Positions 56,405 to 64,000 of a DNA stretch of 64,000 nucleotides are shown here, one piece after another (within the stretch, counting starts at the first letter, position 1; each line of letters begins with the position of its first letter). Source of the DNA: FEN-1297 sp963834015 (lineage in GTDB: Bacteria; Bacteroidota; Ignavibacteria; Ignavibacteriales; Ignavibacteriaceae); contig CAWIAG010000001.1 of the NCBI GenBank assembly GCA_963834015.1, positions 90,888 through 154,887 on the forward strand, in the 5' to 3' direction. The position numbers were made by a program, and so were the translations under genes. The notes beneath the pieces are model-generated. The model was not told the DNA's origin. It saw only the letters and a program-made list of their open reading frames with translations, and searched no databases.

Positions 56405-57709
56405 ATGAAAAATTTAATAACTTCATCAGCAGGACTACAAGACGAGAATACCAGGAATTCTGCGGAAGAAGCATTATCCGGTAATACAAAGAAAAACTAT
56501 TTCAAAAAGTTAATACCTTTTTTAGGTCCGGCATTTATTGCCAGCGTTGCTTACGTGGACCCGGGAAATTTTGCCACAAATATACAGGGCGGCTCCGAGT
56601 TTGGTTTTATGCTGTTGTGGGTTATACTTGCAAGCAACTTAATGGCTATGCTTCTGCAGGCTCTTTCCGCAAAGCTTGGAATAGCAACCGGCAGTAATTT
56701 AGCCGAACATTGCAGAACCCGTTTCAGCAAACCTACCGTATATGTTATGTGGGTAGTTATGGAAGTTGTTGCAATGGCAACAGACCTGGCGGAGTTCCTT
56801 GGCGCGGCGCTGGGATTTAACCTGCTTTTCGGGTTCCCGCTGCTTATTGGCGGCATATTAACCGCTATTTGCACTTTCCTTATTTTGGGTTTACAGCGTT
56901 ACGGCTTCAGACCGCTTGAAATAGCTATTACTGTAATGGTAAGTATTATTGCCGGCAGTTACCTTGTAGAAACCATTTTTGTAAGGCCCGATATGGGCGT
57001 TATTTTTTATCATTCATTCGTCCCGCAATTTTCAGGAACGGAAAGTATACTACTGGCAACCGGAATACTGGGGGCAACGGTAATGCCGCACGCTATATTT
57101 CTTCATTCGGCGTTAACACAGCAAAGAATAATAGTTAAGAATCCCGATAAATTAAAAAAGCTGTTCCGGTTCCAGATACTTGACGTAACAATAGCGATGG
57201 GGATAGCAAGTTTAGTGAACATGGCAATGCTGATAATGGCGGCATCAACATTTTACAAACACGGGCTTACCAATATTGCAACTATAGAAGAAGCGCACAA
57301 AACATTACAGCCGCTGCTGGGCAAAGCTGCAAGCTGGATTTTTGCAATATCGCTGCTGGCTTCAGGGTTGTCTTCCTCTACAGTTGGTACGCATGCCGGG
57401 CAGGTTATTATGCAGGGATTCCTTCAGAAGCATATACCTATATGGATAAGGCGTTTAGTAACAATAGTGCCGTCCATTTTAGTTATTGCCATCGGCCTGG
57501 ACCCGACACGTACGCTTGTAATGAGCCAGGTAATTTTAAGTTTCGGACTTCCGTTTGCAATTATTCCATTGATTATATTTACAGGAAAGAAAGAAATTAT
57601 GGGAGTTCTTGTAAATAAAAAATTGACTACATTTATAGTATACATTATTGCCGCTTTAATTATTTTATTAAATATCTTTTTAATATACCAGGTATTATAT
57701 ATTGGATAA
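56405..57709 (+). CDS. mntH: Nramp family divalent metal (Mn2+/Fe2+) transporter
   Basis: Proton-coupled inner-membrane importer, 434 residues with 11 predicted helices. The helix-1 metal motif is DPGN at Asp52-Asn55 (AYVDPGNFATN), and the helix-6 motif MPH is at 227-229 (GATVMPHAIFLHSAL); the Met ligand distinguishes transition metals from calcium. The acidic N-terminal tail of about 30 residues is longer than in many. It lies 12 bp after the porin and overlaps the universal stress gene by 8 bp. The regulator at 52411 is the obvious candidate controller. Confidence 0.96.
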   Translation: MKNLITSSAGLQDENTRNSAEEALSGNTKKNYFKKLIPFLGPAFIASVAYVDPGNFATNIQGGSEFGFMLLWVILASNLMAMLLQALSAKLGIATGSNLAEHCRTRFSKPTVYVMWVVMEVVAMATDLAEFLGAALGFNLLFGFPLLIGGILTAICTFLILGLQRYGFRPLEIAITVMVSIIAGSYLVETIFVRPDMGVIFYHSFVPQFSGTESILLATGILGATVMPHAIFLHSALTQQRIIVKNPDKLKKLFRFQILDVTIAMGIASLVNMAMLIMAASTFYKHGLTNIATIEEAHKTLQPLLGKAASWIFAISLLASGLSSSTVGTHAGQVIMQGFLQKHIPIWIRRLVTIVPSILVIAIGLDPTRTLVMSQVILSFGLPFAIIPLIIFTGKKEIMGVLVNKKLTTFIVYIIAALIILLNIFLIYQVLYIG

Positions 57710-58616
57710 ATCAGTAATTAAAAATTTATTAGTCCCGCTTGACGGCTCGGTACTGGCAGAATCAGTGTTCCCGGTAGCACTGCATCTTGCAAGAAAAATT
57801 AATGTTTCAATAACATTAATTCATATAATTGAAACAGACGCACCTGATACCGTGCACGGTGAAAGGCATTTAACAACGTCCGTCCAGGCGGAAAAATATT
57901 TAAAATCGATAGCTGCTTCCGATCTTTTTAAGGGGATTACAGTTGTAACGCATGTGCATGACAGCAGTGTAAAAAATGTTTCTCAAAGTATTTGGGAGCA
58001 TAGCAGGGAACTAAACCAGGACCTTGTAATATTGTGCACGCACGGCAACGGCGGTCTTCATGACCTGATTTTCGGTTCCATTGCGCAGCAGGTAATTTCG
58101 CTGGGTAATACGCCGGTGCTCCTGGTAAATCCTTTACAAAATAAATTAAATGAGTCGGTTAATTTTGAGAATTTTTTGGTCCCGCTTGACGGCAACCCGG
58201 ATCATGAGCATGCATTGAAATATGCAGCGGCGCTGGCGAAGATATGCAATGCAAAGATTCACCTGTTAATGGCAGTTCCAAACTTTGGCAGTATGTCCGG
58301 GGAATTGACCCCGGTAAACCGTCTTATGCCGGGGACAACGTCAAAAATGCTTGATATGCTTGTGTCCGATGCAGAAGAGTATCTGCATCAGCTTCAGCCG
58401 GGGTTGGAAGCCGAGGGGTTAAAAGTATCATCGAGCGCTTCGAGGAATAAACCACCCAAAGCCATCGCTGAAACGGCAAAAAAAGTTAACGCCGACCTGA
58501 TTATCCTCGGTACACACGGAACAAAAGGGGCGGAAGCTTTTTGGGAAGGGAGTCTTACGCCGCGAATAAATAAATCAAGTAAGATTCCGCTGCTGTTGGT
58601 GTCGGTGAGGGAGTGA
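57702..58616 (+). CDS. Tandem-domain universal stress protein (UspA)
   Basis: 304 residues, two UspA domains. Each starts with NLLVPLDGS or NFLVPLDGN and ends with the nucleotide-binding loop: ILCTHGNGGLHDLIFGSIAQ in the first and ILGTHGTKGAEAFWEGSLTP in the second. The first keeps G-x2-G-x9-G(S) for ATP; the second is altered (GTKGAEAFWEGS), so only one site may bind nucleotide. It starts with TTG inside the end of mntH, hence co-translated. Its function in metal uptake is unknown. Confidence 0.92.
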   Translation: MDKSVIKNLLVPLDGSVLAESVFPVALHLARKINVSITLIHIIETDAPDTVHGERHLTTSVQAEKYLKSIAASDLFKGITVVTHVHDSSVKNVSQSIWEHSRELNQDLVILCTHGNGGLHDLIFGSIAQQVISLGNTPVLLVNPLQNKLNESVNFENFLVPLDGNPDHEHALKYAAALAKICNAKIHLLMAVPNFGSMSGELTPVNRLMPGTTSKMLDMLVSDAEEYLHQLQPGLEAEGLKVSSSASRNKPPKAIAETAKKVNADLIILGTHGTKGAEAFWEGSLTPRINKSSKIPLLLVSVRE

Positions 58617-58886
58617 TTAATTCGAATTACGGGTATAAATCATATTTTTTACGAAAGAAGAATAATAATATTGTTGCGAATTGGATTAACACGAATTGGG
58701 ACGAATTTGCGCGAATTAGGATAGGGATGAGTTGGGGAATTTAATGGGTAGAAGAAGTGTAAAGGTTACGTCGACCTCACCCCTGGCCCCTCTCCTTGCG
58801 AAGGAGAGGGGAAAAAGGTGTTTTGTTATTTCGTAATCCTGGGTTGACACCCGGGGCTACAAATATTTCGTCCCTGCGGGATTTTT
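58617..58886 (+). repeat. Composite leader region of repeat array 2
   Basis: Non-coding. In order: AACACGAATT / GACGAATTTGCGCGAATT words (58684-58718); a block GTTGGGGAATTTAATGGGTA and following (about 58732-58775) that recurs at 63850-63895; a near-perfect hairpin CCCCTCTCCTT-GCG-AAGGAGAGGGG (58787-58811); then the 33-bp leader (58843-58875) shared with array 1. The 11-bp stem has no T run after it. Confidence 0.85.
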
Positions 58887-60092
58887 GGACGCACAGATTG
58901 ATAATCCGTGATACGGGATTCAATCCCTGCGGGATTTTGGGACGCACAGATTTGATAATCCGTGCTACGGGATTCAATCCCTGCGGGATTTTGGGACGCA
59001 CAGATTGATAATCCGTGATACGGGATTCAATCCCTGCGGGATTTTTGGGACGCACAGATTGATAATCCGTGCTACGGGATTCAATCCCTGCGGGATTTTG
59101 GGACGCACAGATTTGATAATCCGTGCTACGGGATTCAATCCCTGCGGGATTTTGGGACGCACAGATTTGATAATCCGTGCTACGGGATTCAATCCCTGCG
59201 GGATTTTGGGACGCACAGATTGATAATCTGTGCTACGGGATTCAATCCCTGCGGGATTAGGGACGCACAGATTGATAATCCGTGCTACGGGATTCAATCC
59301 CTGCGGGATTTTGGGACGCACAGATTGATACTCCGTGCTACGGGATTCAATCCCTTCGGGATTTTAGGACGCACAGATTTGATAATCCGTGCTACGGAAT
59401 TCAATCCCTGCGGGATTTTGGACGCACAGATTGATAATCCGTGCTACGGGATTCAATCCCTGCGGGATTTTAGGACGCACAGATTTGATAATCCGTGCTA
59501 CGGGATTCAATCCCTGCGGGATTTTGGGACGCACAGATTTGATAATCTGTGCTACGGGATTCAATCCCTGCGGGATTTTGGACGCACAGATTTGATAATC
59601 TGTGCTACGGGATTCAATCCCTGCGGGATTTTGGACGCACAGATTTGATAATCCGTGCTACGGGATTCAATCCCTGCGGGATTTGGGAAGCACAGATTGA
59701 TAATCTGTGCTACGGGATTCAATCCCTTCGGGATTTATGGACGCACAGATTGATAATCCGTGCTACGGGATTCAATCCCTGCGGGATTTTGGGACGCACA
59801 GATTGATAATCCGTGCTACGGGATTCAATCCCTGCGGGATTTTGGACGCACAGATTGATAATCTGTGCTACGCGGATTCAATCCCTGCGGGATTTTTGGA
59901 CGCACAGATTGATAATCCGTGCTACGGAATTCAATCCCTGCGGGATTTTTGGACGCACAGATTTGATAATCCGTGCTACGGAATTCAATCCCTGCGGGAT
60001 TTTTGGACGCACAGATTTGATAATCTGTGCTACGGGATTCAATCCCTGCGGGATTTTGGACGCACAGATTTGATAATCCGTGCTACGGGATT
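58887..60092 (+). repeat. Tandem ~53-bp double-hairpin repeat, array 2 (about 23 units)
   Basis: Same unit and orientation as array 1 but more uniform; the usual middle is CTACGGGATTCAATCC instead of CTACGGAATTCAATCC. GGGATT thus occurs on both sides of AATCCC, so two alternative pairings exist. Twenty-two full units plus a truncated one. The last unit ends in the stop codon of the gene at 60091-63561. Frames of over 100 codons on both strands are artefacts of the repeat. Confidence 0.95.
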
Positions 60093-63000
60093 AGATTGAG
60101 GTGACGGTGGCTTTTCTTTGGAGTTTGCCCCAGCCTTGCTTACGGCCGGTGAATGCTCTAACTACCGCTTTCCAAACTACTGCATACATAAGCTGCCTGT
60201 AAACAAAACGCTGAAGGAAAAGCCACCACAGAAGTCGCAATTTTTCTTTATCAAACCTGAATGCTATAACCGCTCCCATAAGTTCTATCAAGAAAAGCAG
60301 AACGTAAAAGAATGCCGCCTGCTCAAGCAGTTGAAGCGTTTGAGGCAAGGGCTGCCAATCCTGCGTAAGATTACCCTGCGTTATCCAAGTTCTGAAAAAC
60401 TGTATCAATGTATATATAATTTGTATATCTACAAGAGGCGCAATAATCTGAAAAACTATCTGGAATATCCACAAAGTAGGAAGCGCCAAACCGCCAAACC
60501 AGCCATAATGGAATAAAGCCGATTTATGCTTCCACAAACATTGTAATGTACCGAATGACCATCTGAATCTTTGTTTAAAGAATGATCCAATTGAGTCAGG
60601 AGCTTCGGTAAATCCTATAGCCTCATTTTCCGTGTCCACCTTCCAGCCGTTTTTCCTAAGGCGCCAGGTTAAATCCATATCCTCGGCTAATGTATCGGTT
60701 ATATAACCACCGGTATCTTTAAGGGCAGATTTCCGCCATGCGCCAATAGCGCCCGGAACAACAGTAATGGCATTCAGCAGGGAATAACCCAGCCGGTCGA
60801 TATTCTGACTGGTTATATATTCTATTGCCTGCCAGCGGGTAAAAATATTTGTCCTGTTGCCTACTTTAACATTTCCTGCAACCGCGCCAACTCTTGAGTC
60901 TTCAAAATGCCTGACTAAAAATTTAACCGCATCTTTTGAAATCTGGGTATCGGCGTCAAGGCTAACCAGTACTTCACCCTTTGCACGTAAAACTGCATTA
61001 TTAAGCGCTCCGGCTTTGCCCGTATTATGCTGCTTCATCAGAAGTACCCTGCCGTCGCTGCCGAAATTATTTTTAATTACGGCTGAAGTATTATCCGTAG
61101 AGCCGTCGTCAACTACAATCACTTCAATATTGGGATAGGTACTTTGCAGAGCGCTCTCAACAGTTTTGCCGATAACCTTTTCTTCATTATAGCCGGCGAT
61201 GATAAAACTTACAACAGGCTGATATTTATCGTTAAAAATTCTCTTTTTATTAAGCGCTCTTTTAATCAATGCAAGTGTAGTTATAAAGAGAACACGGAGA
61301 ATTCCGAGTATAATAGCGGTTATAAATAAATAGCCCAATACTTTTTCAAATGTAAAAATAATTTCAAATACCGGCCTGTCGATTCCTATAAGAGCCTGGT
61401 CTTTACTGCTGAGCAGGGGCATAATAGCATCGCGGCTCTGGCCGGTGATTTGCGATATATCTACAAAATTATACCCGCTTTTTCTTAAGCTTGTAACAAT
61501 AATAGGAAGGGCCTGAACAGTTAAATTCCTGTCGCCTCCGCCGTCATGAAGAAGTATAACATTTCCGTGAATTGTTTTCACCTGGTCCAGTACCGACTGC
61601 ACAATATCATCTACAGTTCTTTTTTCAGGTTCGCCGTTGCCGTTTGTTTTCCACAAATTCCAATCCTGCGGATCGATAAGTTCGCCTATAGTAACGTAAC
61701 CCATCCCGGACGCCGTTATAATTGGTTTTACTTCCTCGGCGCTTACAGGTTCGGCATCAGCGTTATAAGGAGGGCGGAAAAGGATAGTTGACCTGCCGGT
61801 TATGCTCTGAAGCGCTCTTTCAGTGGTATTTATTTCAAGCTCTGCACGGCGGTCGCTTACAGCCCCGATATTAGGATGCGTAAAAGTATGATTGCCTATA
61901 TAATTGCCTTCATCCAAAATCCTTTTAACTATAGCGGGATTTTTCTCGGCATTTTCCCCGATTAAAAAAAACGTTGCATGAACATTAAGCGCTTTCAGTT
62001 CATCCAGGATCTGCGGAGTGTATTCTGCGCCGGGGCCATCGTCAAAAGTAAGAGTTAAAGCATCAGGGATGTAGCCTGATCTTTTAATAACATATGATGA
62101 CGGAAACTTTATGTACTCCATTCCCGTAATCAGCCCGTTCCCGGGGTCGACTGTAATCTGCCGAAGCCCTCTTTGCGGAGTTGATTGTATAGAAAGCACC
62201 TCGCCGTCGCCGTCGAATTCAATTTCATAAGGGAAGGAAATATTGGATAGAGAATCGGGAGAAAAGGCCGCATCAATTTTATTTTTATCAAGGAATTTCC
62301 AGAGGCTTGGATCCTCGGAGCCTAAATCCCAGAGAGCGTAACCCGCTACTTTTTTAGTCTTTGCAACCAGGAATTGATTATATGCAGTAACCGCATCAAG
62401 CATCCATACGGTATGTTGACTGCCGTTATCACCGGTATAGTTAAAAACAGGGTTCAGGGCATCCGGATCAAAAGTAATAATTTTTTCCGGGTCATCCTCC
62501 GTTGAATAATCGCGCGCTAAAATTATTGCCGATTGGTACGTAAGCGATTCGCTGATCTTTTTGCCGGCCTGCCAATCGTATGAGTAATTGCCTATACCCG
62601 CAATCAATTTCTCCGGTGGAATTTTATTAAGTGAAGCAGTAAGAGTATTATAGTACCAGGGAATAGATGCAATTGCGCCCGGCGCCCCGGAAGAATAATG
62701 TTCATCGTAATCCATAAGTACAAAATAGCTGCATGATTCATTCAGCTCCTCTACAGGCAGTTCCGGGTTATCCGCTTCAATGGCCAGGGTAAGGACAAGG
62801 CTGTCCGTTTTAAAGTACTTCTTAATTAATTTTAAAAATCCCGGCAGTTTTTTATAGTCATCCTTGTACAGGCTTTCAAAATCAACCTGTATCCCTTTAA
62901 AATTATTTTCTTTCAGCCATGTTTGCAGGAATAAGGCAAGAGTTTTTTGATTTTTATCCGAAGCAAGCAAATTATGAACGCGGGCCGGATCGAATGAATC

Positions 63001-63561
63001 CTCCTCGGCATTGCTAAGCACGGGCTCAACTTTAACATTATTATCCTTTGCAATCTGCACTATATCAAGATTATGGGGAGTTACAGAGGGGTCCCAATCG
63101 GAAGTATCGATATTATTCCCGTTCTTGTTAAGCTTAAGCCAGGCGGGGAACAGGACGTTCAGTTTGGCGGCGTTAATCCTGAAGGAGTTTAAGCCCGTTT
63201 CTTCCCAGGGAGCATAATAGCCGGCGACGATCTTACCTGTCTGCTGAATTCTTTTTTTAGCGGGTACTGGCTTAACTTTTTTTTCGGAGCTTATTTCATC
63301 CCAAAGGGAAACTTTAGCCGAGTGCAGAAGATACCTGCTTAACCGCGCTTTCTCGGTAGTATTTCCGGGCGGAGTAAGTTTAACCTGCCGGCGTGAAATA
63401 GCAGTTAACCCGGGAACCGGAGGAATAAGAGGGAGTATAAAGAGAGTAAAAGCAAATACAGTGGTAACAACCGCAATCGTCAACCCGGCGGCGGTTCCCA
63501 GGGTTGTAAGGAACTTTCTTCGTTTCCCGGTTGAATCAAAGAAGATTGATTCTTTTTGCAT
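60091..63561 (-). CDS. GH18-polysaccharide deacetylase-GT2 fusion protein
   Basis: 1156 residues. After a membrane helix (about 23-47) comes a GH18-like domain (about 110-420; GIQVDFES with Asp227 and Glu229). A NodB/CE4 deacetylase domain follows (about 500-700; TFDDGP with Asp506/507, HTFTH with His558 and His562, FRPPYN), then a helix near 738-765 and a family 2 processive glycosyltransferase (about 785-1010; VVDDGST, SLDAD, AEDMD, QRFRW). Three or so helices end the chain. The set suits synthesis and trimming of a beta-linked, partly deacetylated N-acetylglucosamine polymer at the envelope. The stop codon TAA lies in the last unit of array 2, so the C-terminus may have been reset by the repeat. 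Start at 63561 gives the membrane anchor. Confidence 0.92.
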   Translation of the reverse strand: MQKESIFFDSTGKRRKFLTTLGTAAGLTIAVVTTVFAFTLFILPLIPPVPGLTAISRRQVKLTPPGNTTEKARLSRYLLHSAKVSLWDEISSEKKVKPVPAKKRIQQTGKIVAGYYAPWEETGLNSFRINAAKLNVLFPAWLKLNKNGNNIDTSDWDPSVTPHNLDIVQIAKDNNVKVEPVLSNAEEDSFDPARVHNLLASDKNQKTLALFLQTWLKENNFKGIQVDFESLYKDDYKKLPGFLKLIKKYFKTDSLVLTLAIEADNPELPVEELNESCSYFVLMDYDEHYSSGAPGAIASIPWYYNTLTASLNKIPPEKLIAGIGNYSYDWQAGKKISESLTYQSAIILARDYSTEDDPEKIITFDPDALNPVFNYTGDNGSQHTVWMLDAVTAYNQFLVAKTKKVAGYALWDLGSEDPSLWKFLDKNKIDAAFSPDSLSNISFPYEIEFDGDGEVLSIQSTPQRGLRQITVDPGNGLITGMEYIKFPSSYVIKRSGYIPDALTLTFDDGPGAEYTPQILDELKALNVHATFFLIGENAEKNPAIVKRILDEGNYIGNHTFTHPNIGAVSDRRAELEINTTERALQSITGRSTILFRPPYNADAEPVSAEEVKPIITASGMGYVTIGELIDPQDWNLWKTNGNGEPEKRTVDDIVQSVLDQVKTIHGNVILLHDGGGDRNLTVQALPIIVTSLRKSGYNFVDISQITGQSRDAIMPLLSSKDQALIGIDRPVFEIIFTFEKVLGYLFITAIILGILRVLFITTLALIKRALNKKRIFNDKYQPVVSFIIAGYNEEKVIGKTVESALQSTYPNIEVIVVDDGSTDNTSAVIKNNFGSDGRVLLMKQHNTGKAGALNNAVLRAKGEVLVSLDADTQISKDAVKFLVRHFEDSRVGAVAGNVKVGNRTNIFTRWQAIEYITSQNIDRLGYSLLNAITVVPGAIGAWRKSALKDTGGYITDTLAEDMDLTWRLRKNGWKVDTENEAIGFTEAPDSIGSFFKQRFRWSFGTLQCLWKHKSALFHYGWFGGLALPTLWIFQIVFQIIAPLVDIQIIYTLIQFFRTWITQGNLTQDWQPLPQTLQLLEQAAFFYVLLFLIELMGAVIAFRFDKEKLRLLWWLFLQRFVYRQLMYAVVWKAVVRAFTGRKQGWGKLQRKATVTSI

Positions 63562-64000
63562 TAATAAGTAGTCGTTTCTATAATATTAATTTTTCGTAAT
63601 ATGAATTTACACGAATTTTTTACGAATTCACACAAATTTGAGCCTGAGGCTCATCAGCCTTTGGCTGAAGGACGAATTTACGCGAATTTGAGCCTGAGGC
63701 TCATCAGCCTTTGGCTGAAGGACGAATTCACGCGAATTTGAGCCTGAGGCTCATCAGCCTTTGGCTGAAGGACGAATTTACGCGAATTAAGATAGTACGA
63801 ATTTTCACGAATGAGGACGAATTCACGCGAATAAAGACAGGGATTAAAAGTTGGGGAATTTAATGTGTAGAAGAAGTGTATGGGTTGCATCGACCACCCC
63901 CGGCTGAAGCCGACGCCTCTCCCGATCGAATTGGGACAGGCTTTATCAAGGAGGGGGGAAGAGGGTTTTTTTGTTGTTGCATAACCCTCCCGATAATGAA
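63562..64000. repeat. Non-coding composite repeat region at right edge
   Basis: Contains ACACGAATT / ACGAATTCAC words, three tandem 50-bp units (63631-63780), further GACGAATTCACGCGAAT words (to about 63831), a block matching 58732-58775 (about 63850-63895), and CTCTCCCGATCGAATTGGGAC. The edge reads CATAACCCTCCCGATAATGA, resembling the sequence 25-40 bp before the array 1 leader (CCCTCCCGATAAG). No gene seen. Confidence 0.8.
63631..63780 (+). repeat. Three tandem 50-bp double-hairpin units
   Basis: Exact period of 50 bp with only a few changes at the ends. Each unit has GAGCC-TGA-GGCTC and CAGCC-TTT-GGCTG (both 5-bp stems with three-base loops) and a GGACGAATTYACGC joint. The architecture (two small triloop hairpins per unit) parallels the 53-bp arrays, although the sequence differs. 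Confidence 0.92.

Noticed and set aside
53301..60092. CRISPR array
   Set aside because: The whole ~53-bp unit repeats with scattered substitutions; there are no unique spacers between constant repeats and no cas genes near.
53301..60092. UNCG tetraloop reading of the array hairpin 2 (C-TGCG-G, C-TTCG-G, C-TACG-G)
   Set aside because: In that register only two pairs form; the six-pair stem AATCCC/GGGATT requires a three-base loop, so the tetraloop likeness is probably incidental.
53588..60099. Repetitive proteins on either strand of the arrays (peptides such as NPCGILGRTDLIIRATGF)
   Set aside because: Frames open only because the repeat has few stops; unit length varies 52-54 bp, so the same peptide appears in several frames on both strands, without start signals.
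63678..63890. 70-codon frame in the right-edge repeats
   Set aside because: Consists of translated 50-bp repeats and GACGAATT words; no start signal.

Overview
This window looks like chromosome of an AT-rich member of the Bacteroidota/Chlorobi side of bacteria, most likely an Ignavibacteria-like organism. The lineage call is an inference. It rests on a secreted subtilase ending in a type IX secretion sorting domain with the YPNPFNP motif, a one-piece pyruvate:ferredoxin oxidoreductase, an UpxY-type NusG paralogue, DUF4097 proteins behind an ECF sigma/anti-sigma pair, and low G+C with many TTG starts. No rRNA or tRNA gene was recognised.

Layout. 1-11.5 kb (minus strand): a truncated transaldolase-like gene, RNase G, then the classic translation/RNA cluster read rimP-nusA-infB-rbfA-truB-ribF-rpsO-pnp. 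A hairpin plus T-tract stands just in front of rimP. 11.6-17 kb: exported acetolactate decarboxylase, an RluE-type pseudouridine synthase, two glycosyltransferases, a LOG-family protein and an aldo/keto reductase. 17.3-21.3 kb: an ECF sigma operon with an apparent self-regulated promoter, an anti-sigma factor with a HEAT-like periplasmic part, and two DUF4097 surface proteins, the second broken by a stop and a G10 tract. 21.5-30.5 kb: dipeptidyl peptidase IV, DUF2461, a half-size TauE-like protein, an ABC-2 exporter, an ACT-like small protein, hemL and a beta-barrel protein. 30.7-41.1 kb: T9SS subtilase, hybrid histidine kinase, UDP-glucose dehydrogenase, UpxY, YhaM-like nuclease, a TPR protein, a class III-type sirtuin, MarR and rpiB. 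41.1-47 kb: two paralogous multi-PAS histidine kinases, both ruined by homopolymer indels and nonsense codons while nearly all surrounding genes are intact. 47.4-52.2 kb: PFOR and a dihydroorotate-dehydrogenase-like partner.

52.3-64 kb is the accessory-looking part and is visibly richer in G+C. A DtxR/MntR-type regulator with a palindromic operator in its own promoter is followed by an OprB-like porin, an Nramp Mn/Fe transporter and a tandem universal stress protein. This cassette is bracketed by two same-orientation arrays of a ~53-bp tandem repeat (about 32 and 23 units). Each unit holds two small hairpins, and each array is preceded by a nearly identical 33-bp leader. Array 2 runs into the stop codon of a large GH18-deacetylase-glycosyltransferase fusion. 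The right edge carries another three-copy tandem repeat and the upstream part of what looks like a third copy of the same composite element.

The best candidate for something undescribed is this leader-plus-array element, which is not CRISPR and not coding, and its bracketing of a metal-uptake module.
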